Source: Tenacibaculum sp. 190130A14a
GTDB lineage: Bacteria > Bacteroidota > Bacteroidia > Flavobacteriales > Flavobacteriaceae
Assembly: GCF_964048965.1 (NCBI RefSeq)
Contig: NZ_OZ040189.1
Coordinates: forward strand, 62,001 to 126,000
Direction: 5' to 3'
Length of the DNA stretch: 64,000 nucleotides
The position numbers and the translations under genes are program-made. The notes under the pieces are model-generated. The model was not told the DNA's origin. It did not search any database and saw nothing but the letters and a program-made list of their open reading frames with translations. Positions within the stretch are counted from its first letter, which is position 1. Every line of letters starts with the position of its first letter. This document shows, piece by piece, positions 16,932 through 25,571 of this stretch.

Positions 16932-19900
16932 TTATATCTTCTGTAACGTACTCAACGCTTTTCCTATAGAATCTATTTTAATAAAAGTAATTAATAAGCG
17001 TAAACCACTTTTGGTTTCCTTTTCTTTCATCACACAGCTCTTTGGATTCTTTTGTACATACTGTAACATTCTTGTAAATGCTTCTGTTTGATAAAAATCA
17101 CTTTGCTGATTAGAAACAAAATACCCAATCATACGCTTCTTCTTTAGGATGATTTTTTCCAATCCTAACGACTTTGCTAACCACTTAATACGAACACTAT
17201 CGAATAAATCTACTACCTGTGTTGGAAACTCTCCAAAACGATCGGTAATATCACTTTCATACGCTAATAATTCTTCTTCTGTGGTTAAAGTAGACAACTT
17301 GTTATACAAGATTAAACGTTCACTTACAGAGTTTACATAATCATCTGGGAATAGAATCTCAAAATCGGTATCAATTTGAACCTCTTTTACATATTCTTTT
17401 GGTTTACCATTATCTTCTGAAACATATAGGTCTTTAAACTCGTTTTCTTTCAGCTCTTCAATAGCTTCTTGTAAGATTTTCTGATAGGCATCAAACCCGA
17501 TATCATTGATAAATCCACTTTGTTCGCCTCCTAATAAATCACCAGCACCACGAATTTCAAGATCTTTCATGGCAATATTTAATCCACTTCCTAAATCAGA
17601 AAACATTTCCAACGCCTGAATACGTTTACGTGCATCGTCGGTCATATGATGATACGGTGGTGTGATGAAATAACAAAATGCTTTTTTGTTCGAACGTCCT
17701 ACACGTCCGCGCATTTGATGCAAATCTGATAATCCGAAGTTATTAGCATTATTGATAAAAATGGTGTTTGCATTTGGTACATCTAATCCACTTTCAATAA
17801 TAGTCGTAGAAATCAGTACATCAAACTCATTGTTCATAAAAGCTAGCATCAATTCTTCTAACTTTTTTCCTTCCATTTGCCCATGACCAATACCAATCTT
17901 TGCATCTGGCACTAGTCGTTGTACTAAACCAGCAACTTCCTTGATGTTTTCAATTCGATTATGAATAAAAAACACTTGTCCTCCACGTGAAATCTCATAC
18001 GAAATGGCATCACGAATAGTTTCTTCAGAAAAACGAATTACATTGGTTTCAATGGGATGACGGTTAGGTGGTGGTGTTTTAATTACCGATAAATCACGTG
18101 CCGCCATTAAGCTAAACTGTAAGGTACGTGGAATAGGTGTTGCCGTTAGTGTTAAGGTATCTACGTTTTCCTTAATGGTCTTCAACTTATCTTTCGCTGC
18201 TACTCCGAACTTTTGTTCTTCATCAATCACCAACAAACCTAAGTCTTTAAATTTGATGTTTTTATTGGTTAACTGATGTGTTCCTATCACAATATCTACA
18301 CCTCCATCAGCTACCCCTTCTAAAACTCCTTTACGCTGTTTTGCGGTCCTAAAACGGTTTAGGTAGTCAATTGTAACCGGAAAGTCTTTTAATCGCTTAG
18401 AAAAGGTTTTAAAGTGCTGAAACGCTAAAACTGTGGTTGGTACTAAGATGGCAACCTGCTTTCCGTTGTCTACTGCTTTAAATGCAGCACGAATGGCAAC
18501 TTCTGTTTTACCAAATCCTACATCACCACAAACCAAACGATCCATCGGTTGCTCTTTTTCCATATCAGTTTTTACATCTAGTGTAGCTGTAAACTGATCT
18601 GGAGTATCTTCATACAAGAAACTTGCTTCCAACTCGTGTTGCATATGTGTATCTGGTCCGAAGGCATAGCCTTTTTCTAGTTTACGTTTTGCATACAGTT
18701 GAATTAGGTTAAAGGCTATTTCCTTAACACGTTTCTTGGTTTTCTGTTTTACTTTCTTCCAAGCATTCGATCCAAGTTTGTAAATCTTCGGTGGTTTTCC
18801 GTCTTTTCCGTTAAACTTAGAAATTTTATGCAAGGAGTGTATGCTTACATACAAAATATCACGGTCGCCATAGACTAACTTAATAGCTTCTTGTTTGTTT
18901 CCTTCTACATCAATTTTTTGCAGTCCTCCAAACTTTCCAATTCCGTGGTCTATGTGTGTTACATAATCGCCCACTTCTAATTTTGTGAGTTCTTGAAGGG
19001 TAATGGATTGCTTTTTAGCATATCCGTTTTTCAATCGGAATTTATGGTAGCGTTCAAAAATTTGATGATCGGTATAACACACAATTTTGTTATCTAAATC
19101 AACAAAACCTTGGTATAATGGAAATACAATAGTTTCATAGGAAACCTCTTGTTCGTTATCGTCAAAAATATCCTTAAAACGCTGTGCTTGTTTATCATTG
19201 GCACAAAAGATATAGTTGGTAAATCCTTTTGCTGAAAACTCATTGAAATTCTGAATTAACAGGTCGAACTTTTTATTGAAGGAAGGTTGCGGGTGGGTAT
19301 CAAAAGCTATTTCATTTGCGTCTCCTGTTTGTCCTCTTCCTAAACTTGTCCTGGTAAAACTTTCTAGGTCTTTTCGAATCAATGCTCCATTACAAAACAG
19401 CTCTTCCGGTTTTGCATGGTTGATTTCTTTAGATAATTCTTCAAAAGACAACTCTGCTTTGCGATAAAACTTGTCTAGTTTATCAGACAATAGCTCTAAA
19501 TTCTGATAAAAAACTACGGTCTTTGAAGAGATGTATTTTAAAAAGCTTTCTCTACTTTCTTGCAATGCCTTGTTTTCTACATTCGGCATAATGCTTACTT
19601 TCTTCAGCTTGTCTGTAGATAATTGGGTTTCTACATCAAAGGTACGGATGCTGTCTACCTCATCTCCAAAAAACTCAATACGATAAGGTTCATCATTTGA
19701 AAATGAAAACACATCAATGATTCCTCCACGTACCGAAAACTCTCCAGGTTCAGTCACAAAATCGACACGATTGAAGTTGTATTCAAACAATACTTCATTC
19801 ACAAAATCGAGCGATAATTGCTCTCCCATAGACACTTTTAAAGTATTCTTTTCGAGTTCCTTTTTAGTAACTACTTTTTCAAATAGGGCAGTAGGGTAGG

Positions 19901-20267
19901 TAACAATAATCGCAGGTTTTTTACGAGAGTTGATACGGTTTAATACTTCCGAACGTAAGAGCACGTTGGCATTGTCGGTTTCTTCTATTTGATATGGACG
20001 GCGATACGACCCTGGATAAAAGAGTACATTTTTATCACCTAACAACTGCTCTAAATCGTTTAAATAATAGGCTGCTTCTTCCTTATCATTACAGATAAAT
20101 AAATAAGGTTTATCGGCTTGTTTAAAAGTTTCGGAAATAACAAAAGACAACGAAGAACCGACCAAATTCGATATTTGAAAATGGTTTTGTTCTTGTTGAA
20201 GCGCACTAACAATCTTGCTTACTTTAGCAGACTGTTGGTAGTAATTTACAATAGTTTGCTTGCTCAA
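16932..20267 (-). CDS. mfd: Transcription-repair coupling factor Mfd
   Basis: 1111 residues. The UvrB-like N-terminal region is followed by the RNA-polymerase-interacting CarD-like domain (LEVGDYVTHIDHGIGKFGGL), then the translocase motor with CGDVGFGKTEVAIRAAFKAV (Walker A), VIDEEQKFG (motif II), TLTATPIPRTL (motif III), IIESGLDVPNANT, QMRGRVGRS (motif VI), and the C-terminal TRCF domain. Mfd displaces stalled RNA polymerase and recruits UvrA to lesions. The start is a TTG (20265-20267, TTG AGC AAG CAA) because no ATG occurs upstream in frame and a -7 element sits at 20285-20292. Confidence 0.96.
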   Translation of the reverse strand: MSKQTIVNYYQQSAKVSKIVSALQQEQNHFQISNLVGSSLSFVISETFKQADKPYLFICNDKEEAAYYLNDLEQLLGDKNVLFYPGSYRRPYQIEETDNANVLLRSEVLNRINSRKKPAIIVTYPTALFEKVVTKKELEKNTLKVSMGEQLSLDFVNEVLFEYNFNRVDFVTEPGEFSVRGGIIDVFSFSNDEPYRIEFFGDEVDSIRTFDVETQLSTDKLKKVSIMPNVENKALQESRESFLKYISSKTVVFYQNLELLSDKLDKFYRKAELSFEELSKEINHAKPEELFCNGALIRKDLESFTRTSLGRGQTGDANEIAFDTHPQPSFNKKFDLLIQNFNEFSAKGFTNYIFCANDKQAQRFKDIFDDNEQEVSYETIVFPLYQGFVDLDNKIVCYTDHQIFERYHKFRLKNGYAKKQSITLQELTKLEVGDYVTHIDHGIGKFGGLQKIDVEGNKQEAIKLVYGDRDILYVSIHSLHKISKFNGKDGKPPKIYKLGSNAWKKVKQKTKKRVKEIAFNLIQLYAKRKLEKGYAFGPDTHMQHELEASFLYEDTPDQFTATLDVKTDMEKEQPMDRLVCGDVGFGKTEVAIRAAFKAVDNGKQVAILVPTTVLAFQHFKTFSKRLKDFPVTIDYLNRFRTAKQRKGVLEGVADGGVDIVIGTHQLTNKNIKFKDLGLLVIDEEQKFGVAAKDKLKTIKENVDTLTLTATPIPRTLQFSLMAARDLSVIKTPPPNRHPIETNVIRFSEETIRDAISYEISRGGQVFFIHNRIENIKEVAGLVQRLVPDAKIGIGHGQMEGKKLEELMLAFMNNEFDVLISTTIIESGLDVPNANTIFINNANNFGLSDLHQMRGRVGRSNKKAFCYFITPPYHHMTDDARKRIQALEMFSDLGSGLNIAMKDLEIRGAGDLLGGEQSGFINDIGFDAYQKILQEAIEELKENEFKDLYVSEDNGKPKEYVKEVQIDTDFEILFPDDYVNSVSERLILYNKLSTLTTEEELLAYESDITDRFGEFPTQVVDLFDSVRIKWLAKSLGLEKIILKKKRMIGYFVSNQQSDFYQTEAFTRMLQYVQKNPKSCVMKEKETKSGLRLLITFIKIDSIGKALSTLQKI

Positions 20268-20284
20268 CGTACTAAAAATTTGAG

Positions 20285-20292
20285 CAAAGATA
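20285..20292 (-). promoter_or_regulatory. -7 promoter element for mfd
   Basis: Minus-strand TATCTTTG (TAnnTTTG) ends 17 bases before the TTG start, giving a short leader. A decayed copy of this promoter and leader lies upstream at 20404-20463. Confidence 0.6.
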
Positions 20293-20384
20293 CGGGGTTA
20301 TTTTTTCTTGTTGGTTTTGATTGAGATAAATTGATACTAAAATTCTATTTCATTAATCAATACGGTATACATCTTGGTTAATTT

Positions 20385-20463
20385 GCAAACTATTGTAGTG
20401 TACTACAATAGTTTGCTCACTTAACAATTATAAAAATCTGAGATAAAATATGGGGTGGTTTTA
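20385..20463. repeat. Palindrome plus degenerate copy of the mfd leader
   Basis: Bases 20404-20463 align with 20247-20306 (mfd codons 1-7, leader and promoter) with roughly four of five positions identical and one gap; the first 14 bases are exact. In front of it, a perfect 14-bp inverted repeat (20385-20398 and 20403-20416, arm GCAAACTATTGTAG, loop TGTA) re-uses the same sequence. The copy has lost the -7 element (GATAAAAT in place of GCAAAGAT). It reads as a partial duplication followed by decay. Confidence 0.6.
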
Positions 20464-21226
20464 AATAGAAATAGTAATTCCAGTCATAGTTTATACTTAT
20501 CTAGTAATTCAACTAATGTTTACGCTTCCATTTAACAAGTATTAAACTTGAATCATTAATAAATATCTCGATGCACACATAGTTATGCATAAATTATGAA
20601 ACTCACTTACGGCTATCCGTAACTCATTGATTTTTATCTCAAAAAAGGTTTTTACTGATTAATTTTAGTATAGTTCTAATTCAGTAACCTACGTAATTTG
20701 TTTTTAGTAATATTTAAAAATTATGATTCGTTTGAGTGATATTAAAGAGCAGTTTTCCCATTTAAACTTTATATGTTAAACTCTCAACCGTAAAAAACAA
20801 TGAAATAAAAATTTCTTGATTTTATCAAAATGACTTTTTTATTTTTTACTCTTATTTTTTAAATGGACGTTTTAAGAATTTTGGAAACAACTTGATGCGA
20901 AAAAATTCGCATTATGACAGAAAAATGTTAGAATTTCAAATTTTGTTCGTAAGATTGATGAAAACTTATTTTAATTACTTTTTTAGATAATTTAAAACTA
21001 AAATCAACGAATCTATCTATCCTTTTTTTAAAATTGCTAAAAACACCCTTAAAAAAAGCCTGTTTTATCATGATTTTCTATAATTACAAAAGAGTTTATA
21101 AGAAAAACTAATATTGATTTTTTTAACAGATTTGCTTATTTTTCTAAAAAAGTTTTTCGTGACTTTTTGTTCAACCATGCTTCTAATAAAGTACAAGATA
21201 TTTTAATTATTAAAACATAAAAAACC
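20464..21226. other. Long AT-rich non-coding gap
   Basis: No ORF of convincing length, tRNA or rRNA was found. The stretch holds a small hairpin TTACGG-CTAT-CCGTAA (20607-20622), a loose ATGCA/TGCAT inverted pair near 20573-20589, and many homopolymeric A and T runs that thicken toward the TerB gene. An 18-codon ORF near 20724 is too short to credit. It could contain a small RNA or the TerB-like gene's regulatory region, but I see nothing decisive. Confidence 0.4.
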
Positions 21227-21661
21227 ATGTCAATTTCAGATTTATATTCAAGTGGAAAACACAAACAGGAAATTGGTCATTTTGCAAGCATTGTTAAAAT
21301 TGCAAAAACCGACCAAATTATTACAGAAGGAGAACAACGGCTTTTAAATCTTGCTGCTAAAAAATTACATATCAGTGATCATGAATATGAAGAAATTTTA
21401 AAGTCTCCTGAAAAATTTCCAGTAAATGCACCTGTAAGTTATGATGAACGTATTGAACGATTATATCGTTTAACCAAAATGATTTTTGCGGATGATTCTG
21501 TAGATAAAAATGAAGTTACTTTAATGCGAAAAATTGCTGTTGCTTTACAATTTCCTTTAGATAATGTAGAGAAAGTGTGCGATGAAGCTATCCATTTGGT
21601 AATGAATGATAATGATTTAGAGGATTTTACTACTGCAATAAAAAAAGTGAATGCTGTGTAA
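21227..21661 (+). CDS. TerB-like protein
   Basis: 144 residues, all helical, with the TerB pattern of acidic metal-binding loops: IAKTDQIITEGEQRLL (about 27-42) and MIFADDSVDKNEVTLMRKIA (about 85-104). TerB-like domains occur in tellurite-resistance and stress proteins and as stand-alone cytoplasmic proteins; the conserved acidic residues are thought to bind a divalent metal. No other ter genes are nearby, so tellurite resistance should not be inferred. It is preceded by the long AT-rich gap. Confidence 0.75.
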   Translation: MSISDLYSSGKHKQEIGHFASIVKIAKTDQIITEGEQRLLNLAAKKLHISDHEYEEILKSPEKFPVNAPVSYDERIERLYRLTKMIFADDSVDKNEVTLMRKIAVALQFPLDNVEKVCDEAIHLVMNDNDLEDFTTAIKKVNAV

Positions 21662-21672
21662 ATAAAACATAC

Positions 21673-21680
21673 TAAATTTG
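21673..21680 (+). promoter_or_regulatory. -7 promoter element for the outer-membrane barrel gene
   Basis: TAAATTTG matches TAnnTTTG and lies 35 bases before the ATG at 21716, which argues for that start rather than the upstream in-frame codon at 21689. Confidence 0.5.
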
Positions 21681-21715
21681 CGCTAAACTTGTTATACTAT
21701 TATAAAACTATTACG

Positions 21716-22309
21716 ATGATAAAAAAAGTTTTCTTTTTCGCCCTTATTTTTTCAATTACAACAAGTGCTATTGCCCAAAATTTAAATGACTCATGGCAAA
21801 TTGGAGCCGGGATAGCAATTACAAGATTTAGTACAGATGACGCTAATTTTATTGGTGATCAACATATTTTTCAAGCTCCACGTTTAAACATGACAATGCC
21901 AGTTGGTGAGCGTTTTTCTATAGACGGAGCAATTTCTTTTAACACTTTTGAACCTGGCTTTATTAAGAATTCTGTAAAGTATTTTTCTATGGATGGATCG
22001 GTTCGTTATAATTTTGATCCGTTATTTGAAAACTTTGCTCCTTATGTATTTGCTGGTGGTAGTATTGTAGATTCTGAACTTAAAATGACTCCTACACTGA
22101 ACATTGGTGCTGGAGGTATTTACTGGATCAATCAAGCTATTGGAATTAACCCTCAATTGTACTATAAACATTCATTTGAAGCTTACAGTAGTATGAGATC
22201 TCATATTCAAGGTACATTAGGCGTTGTTTTTAGACTTAATTGGGATAATATTTTTATTGGTGGTAACCATGCCGCAAGATCTTCTAAAGGTAGAATGCAC
22301 TGTTTTTAA
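21716..22309 (+). CDS. Outer-membrane beta-barrel protein
   Basis: 197 residues from ATG 21716. A signal peptide (MIKKVFFFALIFSITTSAIA|QN) is followed by alternating amphipathic strands with many aromatic and glycine residues (SWQIGAGIAITRFS, RLNMTMPVGERFSIDGAISF, PYVFAGGSIVD, TLGVVFRL). This is the pattern of small eight-stranded OmpA/OmpW-like barrels. The last ~20 residues are basic and lack the usual terminal aromatic residue. The ligand or role is unknown. It ends at a shared bidirectional terminator opposite gltX. Confidence 0.72.
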   Translation: MIKKVFFFALIFSITTSAIAQNLNDSWQIGAGIAITRFSTDDANFIGDQHIFQAPRLNMTMPVGERFSIDGAISFNTFEPGFIKNSVKYFSMDGSVRYNFDPLFENFAPYVFAGGSIVDSELKMTPTLNIGAGGIYWINQAIGINPQLYYKHSFEAYSSMRSHIQGTLGVVFRLNWDNIFIGGNHAARSSKGRMHCF

Positions 22310-22326
22310 ACAGTTAACTATAAAAC

Positions 22327-22356
22327 AAAAAAAGCGGCAATTGAGCCGCTTTTTTT
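22327..22356. terminator. Bidirectional terminator between the barrel gene and gltX
   Basis: A12-mer stem ending in AAGCGGC pairs with GCCGCTT after a six-base AATTGA loop, with A and T tracts on the two sides. It sits between two convergent stop codons. Confidence 0.88.
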
Positions 22357-22357
22357 G

Positions 22358-23875
22358 TTATGATAATGTTGTTATTGCATTGTTTATTCGATTTATCGTG
22401 GCTTGTTTGCCAATCATAGCCATAATATCAAATAGGTGAGGGCCTTTTAAAGCTCCTACAAGACTTAAACGAAGTGGTTGCATTACTTTACCAAATCCTA
22501 TTTCTTTTGCTGTAATCCACTCTTTTACCTTAGTTTCAGTATTTTCTGAACTAAAATCTTCAATACCTTCAATTACAGTTACTAATTCTTTCATTAAATC
22601 TGGTGTTCCTTCTTTCCATTGCTTTTTACTAGCTTTTGGATCGTATTCAGAAGGATTTACAAAGAAAAAGTTAGATAGGTCCCAAAAATCAGCTACAAAC
22701 GTTGCTCTTTCTTTTACTAAACCTACTACTTTTTCTACATATGTACTGTCAGTTTCAATAGTATGATCAGCTAATATAGCTAAGTATAAATCTGCCAATT
22801 CCTTGTCAGATTTCTTCTGTAAATATTGTTGATTAAACCATTGTGTTTTTTCAGGACTAAACTTAGCTCCAGATTTACTAACTCTTTGTAAATCAAAACT
22901 TTGTATCAATTCTTCTAAACTAAATAGCTCTTGCTCTGTACCTGGATTCCAACCTAATAAAGACAACATATTTACAAATGCCTCGGCAAAATACCCGTCT
23001 TCTTTATATCCACGTGAAACATCTCCTGAAGTTTCGTTAGTATATTCTAAAGGAAATACCGGAAATCCTAATTTATCTCCATCACGCTTACTCAATTTCC
23101 CTTTTCCTACTGGCTTTAAGATTAATGGTAAATGCGCAAATTTAGGTGCTGTCCAATCAAACGCTCTGTATAACAACACGTGTAATGCCAATGACGGTAA
23201 CCATTCCTCTCCACGAATTACGTGAGAAATTTCCATTAAATGATCATCTACAATGTTCGCTAAATGATAGGTTGGCATACCATCTGACTTAAATAAAACC
23301 TTATCATCCAATAAGTTAGTGTCAATTTTTATTTCTCCACGAATTTCATCTTGTAATACCAAAACTTCATCTTTTGGAGATTTAAAACGTACTACAAATT
23401 TCTCACCTGCAGCGATTTTCGCTGTCACTTCTTCAGAAGATAAGGATAATGAGTTTTGTAATTTCTCGCGATTATGCCAATTATAAATAAACGTCTTTCC
23501 TTTTTCTTCATGGTCATTTCTATGTGCAGTTAACTCCTCTGCTGTATCAAATGCATAATACGCCCATCCTTTAGCTATTAATTCATCGGCATATTTTTTA
23601 TATAATTCTTTTCGTTCTGACTGACGATAAGGACCAAACTTTTCATTTCTTCCTGGACCTTCATCAAAAGGTATTTGACACCAATCTAACGAATCAATAA
23701 TATACTGTTCTGCATTGGCTACGTAACGTGTTTGATCAGTATCTTCAATACGTAATACAAAAGTTCCGTTATGTTTTTTAGCAAATAAATAATTAAACAA
23801 GGCAGTTCTAACACCACCCATGTGTAAAGGTCCTGTTGGACTAGGAGCAAAGCGTACTCTTACGTTTTCAGTCAT
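22358..23875 (-). CDS. gltX: Glutamate--tRNA ligase
   Basis: 505 residues, a normal length for bacterial GluRS. The class I signature appears as FAPSPTGPLHMGGVRTAL (HIGH variant HMGG, residues 18-21) and GKLSKRDGD (KMSKS variant, about 260). The C-terminal anticodon-binding region is intact. It charges tRNA-Glu in the cytoplasm and may supply the only Glu-tRNA synthetase. A -7 element lies just upstream at 23899-23906, and the stop is next to a shared terminator. Confidence 0.96.
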   Translation of the reverse strand: MTENVRVRFAPSPTGPLHMGGVRTALFNYLFAKKHNGTFVLRIEDTDQTRYVANAEQYIIDSLDWCQIPFDEGPGRNEKFGPYRQSERKELYKKYADELIAKGWAYYAFDTAEELTAHRNDHEEKGKTFIYNWHNREKLQNSLSLSSEEVTAKIAAGEKFVVRFKSPKDEVLVLQDEIRGEIKIDTNLLDDKVLFKSDGMPTYHLANIVDDHLMEISHVIRGEEWLPSLALHVLLYRAFDWTAPKFAHLPLILKPVGKGKLSKRDGDKLGFPVFPLEYTNETSGDVSRGYKEDGYFAEAFVNMLSLLGWNPGTEQELFSLEELIQSFDLQRVSKSGAKFSPEKTQWFNQQYLQKKSDKELADLYLAILADHTIETDSTYVEKVVGLVKERATFVADFWDLSNFFFVNPSEYDPKASKKQWKEGTPDLMKELVTVIEGIEDFSSENTETKVKEWITAKEIGFGKVMQPLRLSLVGALKGPHLFDIMAMIGKQATINRINNAITTLS

Positions 23876-23898
23876 TTTTAAAATTCAATTTGAAAGCG

Positions 23899-23906
23899 CA
23901 AAGATA
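23899..23906 (-). promoter_or_regulatory. -7 promoter element for gltX
   Basis: Minus-strand TATCTTTG, 23 bases before the ATG. A minus-strand TTG about 16 bases further upstream could be a weak -33 element. Confidence 0.58.
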
Positions 23907-24120
23907 CTTATCATTTTTTCAATTGTAAAGTGGTTTTTATGTAGAAAAGTAGGATGTTAAATCAAAAAGATTCTAATTTAAGAAACGACTATTTATTAAT
24001 TCTTTTCCTATTGGTAAAAACGTCTTCGATGGTTTTCTTTTGTACAATAAACCTACATTTGGTAGGTCTAATAAAGTATTAAACCAACTACGGCTACAAC
24101 TATTCTTAAATTTATTCCAT

Positions 24121-24146
24121 AAAAAAAGCGAGTTTAACTCGCTTTA
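24121..24146 (-). terminator. Terminator of the double-glycine peptide gene
   Basis: Stem AAAGCGAGT (24125-24133), loop TTA, stem ACTCGCTTT (24137-24145). Read on the minus strand it is followed by a T7 run and starts seven bases after the peptide's stop codon, as expected for a dedicated short transcript. Confidence 0.8.
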
Positions 24147-24151
24147 AAATT

Positions 24152-24304
24152 TTACATGTATTGGCAATAACCATTTAGGCAGAAAGAGTCCCAAGGAGGA
24201 CAATCCTTTGCAGTAAAGCATCTAATATGCCATCCGCCACCATTAATGTTCTTTTGCTCATCCTTGTTTAGAGTAGATCCTAAACTTGAAATGTTTTTTA
24301 ACAT
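24152..24304 (-). CDS. Double-glycine-leader, four-cysteine peptide (bacteriocin/RiPP-like precursor)
   Basis: A 50-codon gene read directly from the minus strand, ATG at 24302-24304 and TAA at 24152-24154. Residues 1-23 form a leader with hydrophobic positions (LKNISSLG) and a charged stretch KDEQKNINGG, the classical double-glycine processing site (22-23). The predicted 27-residue core begins GWHIRCF and has cysteines at 29, 35, 42 and 47 plus two Trp and three Pro/Gly turns, suiting two disulfides or thioether rings. Leaders of this kind are cut by peptidase-domain (C39) ABC exporters and are known from Bacteroidota as bacteriocin-type or GG-C natural-product precursors. No exporter or modifying enzyme is in the window, so it is an orphan here. 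A terminator follows directly. Confidence 0.75.
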   Translation of the reverse strand: MLKNISSLGSTLNKDEQKNINGGGWHIRCFTAKDCPPWDSFCLNGYCQYM

Positions 24305-24380
24305 GATATAAAAATTTTAAGATTAGTTAGTGATTGCAATATATACCATACTTAAAATTTCCTTTTAAAAAACACCGTAA

Positions 24381-24407
24381 AAAAAGTAAGGATTTCCCTT
24401 ACTTTTT
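24381..24407 (-). terminator. Terminator of the outer-membrane protein gene at 24406-25233
   Basis: Perfect 11-bp stem AAAAAGTAAGG / CCTTACTTTTT with loop ATTTC, overlapping the stop codon region. On the minus strand the stem ends in a T run. Confidence 0.78.
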
Positions 24408-25233
24408 AGAATTTATGGTATAAACCAAAGCTAATAGCTGGTTTTTTTGGAACATTTCTTCCAGAAAAAGCCCCTCCAAATCCAAGGTTTGCACCAAATT
24501 TATCGTTAAATTCTCCGATTAACTTTAAACCAAAAGCAGCATAACTTTGATCATTTACATACAATCCTGTTGCAATATTTTGTATTGGTTGTATTAAATC
24601 CCCATTTTTTAATGACATTACTCCGTCTAAAAACCCAGCAATCCATAACCAATCGATAGCTTTATATCCTACTTCACCACCTAGTTTATAGTTGCTACTA
24701 TAATCGTTTGTTCTAATATCAAATCCTGTAAATGCCTGTACATACCAATTATCAAAACCTCTTCCTGCAATAACCAAAGGTGTAAAACTCCAAGCATCAT
24801 AACCAGAACGTAAACCTGAAGCAGCTTCATAACTACTGGTATTTGCTTCTACCGTTAATTGCCCTGATAACAACCATTTCTTGTTAATAAAGTTGTGCTT
24901 TATTCCTAATTGAATGTTTCCAAGGGTTGTTTTAGACTCTTCTGTAATTATTGGTGTTGTAGCTACAGCATCTCCTGTTTGAATAAGTTTTAAAGGAATA
25001 TTTCCAATTAAAGTAGTTTTATCAGATAATCCATATTCTGCATACAATTGTAAGGTATTGTCTGTAATTTCTCTTTGCGTAGCATAATCAGGATTTCCGT
25101 ATAACTGATCGTAATTAGAAATTGTTGTAAAAGATAATTGAACATATCCCTCTCCTTTTTTCTTAGTCCAAGGACTTTGAGCTAATACAGAAAACGATAC
25201 AAATAGTGCGGTAAAAATGAATAGTTTTTTCAT
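24406..25233 (-). CDS. Outer-membrane beta-barrel protein, MetA/phenol-pathway-like transporter fold
   Basis: 275 residues with a signal peptide (MKKLFIFTALFVSFSVLAQ) followed by SPWTKKKGEGYVQLSFTTIS, a start I associate with a family of 12-stranded transporter-like barrels named after phenol-degradation proteins. Strand pairs such as LQLYAEYGLSDKTTLIGNIPL, NIQLGIKHNFINKKWLLSGQL and PAISFGLYHKF with a C-terminal Phe (a barrel-insertion signal) support the outer-membrane assignment. The transported compound is unknown. It is expressed from its own terminated unit upstream of the GG-peptide gene. Confidence 0.7.
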   Translation of the reverse strand: MKKLFIFTALFVSFSVLAQSPWTKKKGEGYVQLSFTTISNYDQLYGNPDYATQREITDNTLQLYAEYGLSDKTTLIGNIPLKLIQTGDAVATTPIITEESKTTLGNIQLGIKHNFINKKWLLSGQLTVEANTSSYEAASGLRSGYDAWSFTPLVIAGRGFDNWYVQAFTGFDIRTNDYSSNYKLGGEVGYKAIDWLWIAGFLDGVMSLKNGDLIQPIQNIATGLYVNDQSYAAFGLKLIGEFNDKFGANLGFGGAFSGRNVPKKPAISFGLYHKF

Positions 25234-25364
25234 GCCTTTTATATTTAAGTTTAAAAAATCACCTAATTAGTAGTACAACTAAGGTAATACTTACACAATT
25301 CTTTAACAAGAAACTTAGATAAAAAGCTGTAATTTTATAGTTATTAACAAAAAAAGGCTCATTT

Positions 25365-25565
25365 TTGAATAAACGAGAAAGATTTCGAATAAAAATGCTC
25401 AAATATAAAAGAAGACTACGAATTCGTGGTCTTATGGAGCGAGATGGAAATTTATTTGCATTTAGATCTCATGGCAGCCCTTGTAGTTGTTTTATTTGCA
25501 AATCTGATAGATATAGCCGAAAAATAAAGCATAAGCAAACACAAGATATTAATACACTTCAATAA
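25365..25565 (+). CDS. Small basic protein with CxCxxC motif
   Basis: 66 residues from a TTG at 25365, or 56 from the ATG at 25395. The product is strongly basic (MLKYKRRLRIRGLM) and has a PCSCFICKSDRYSRK segment, a CxCxxC cluster that could hold zinc. I associate similar short basic CxCxxC proteins with flavobacteria, where they have no assigned role. It lies six bases before the DUF4175 gene. The basic, cysteine-containing character suggests nucleic-acid or ribosome contact, which is inference. Confidence 0.55.
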   Translation: MNKRERFRIKMLKYKRRLRIRGLMERDGNLFAFRSHGSPCSCFICKSDRYSRKIKHKQTQDINTLQ

Positions 25566-25571
25566 TACTGT

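Noticed and set aside
21227..21661. Tellurite resistance locus
   Set aside because: Only a stand-alone TerB-like gene is present; no terA, terC, terD or terZ-type neighbours were seen.
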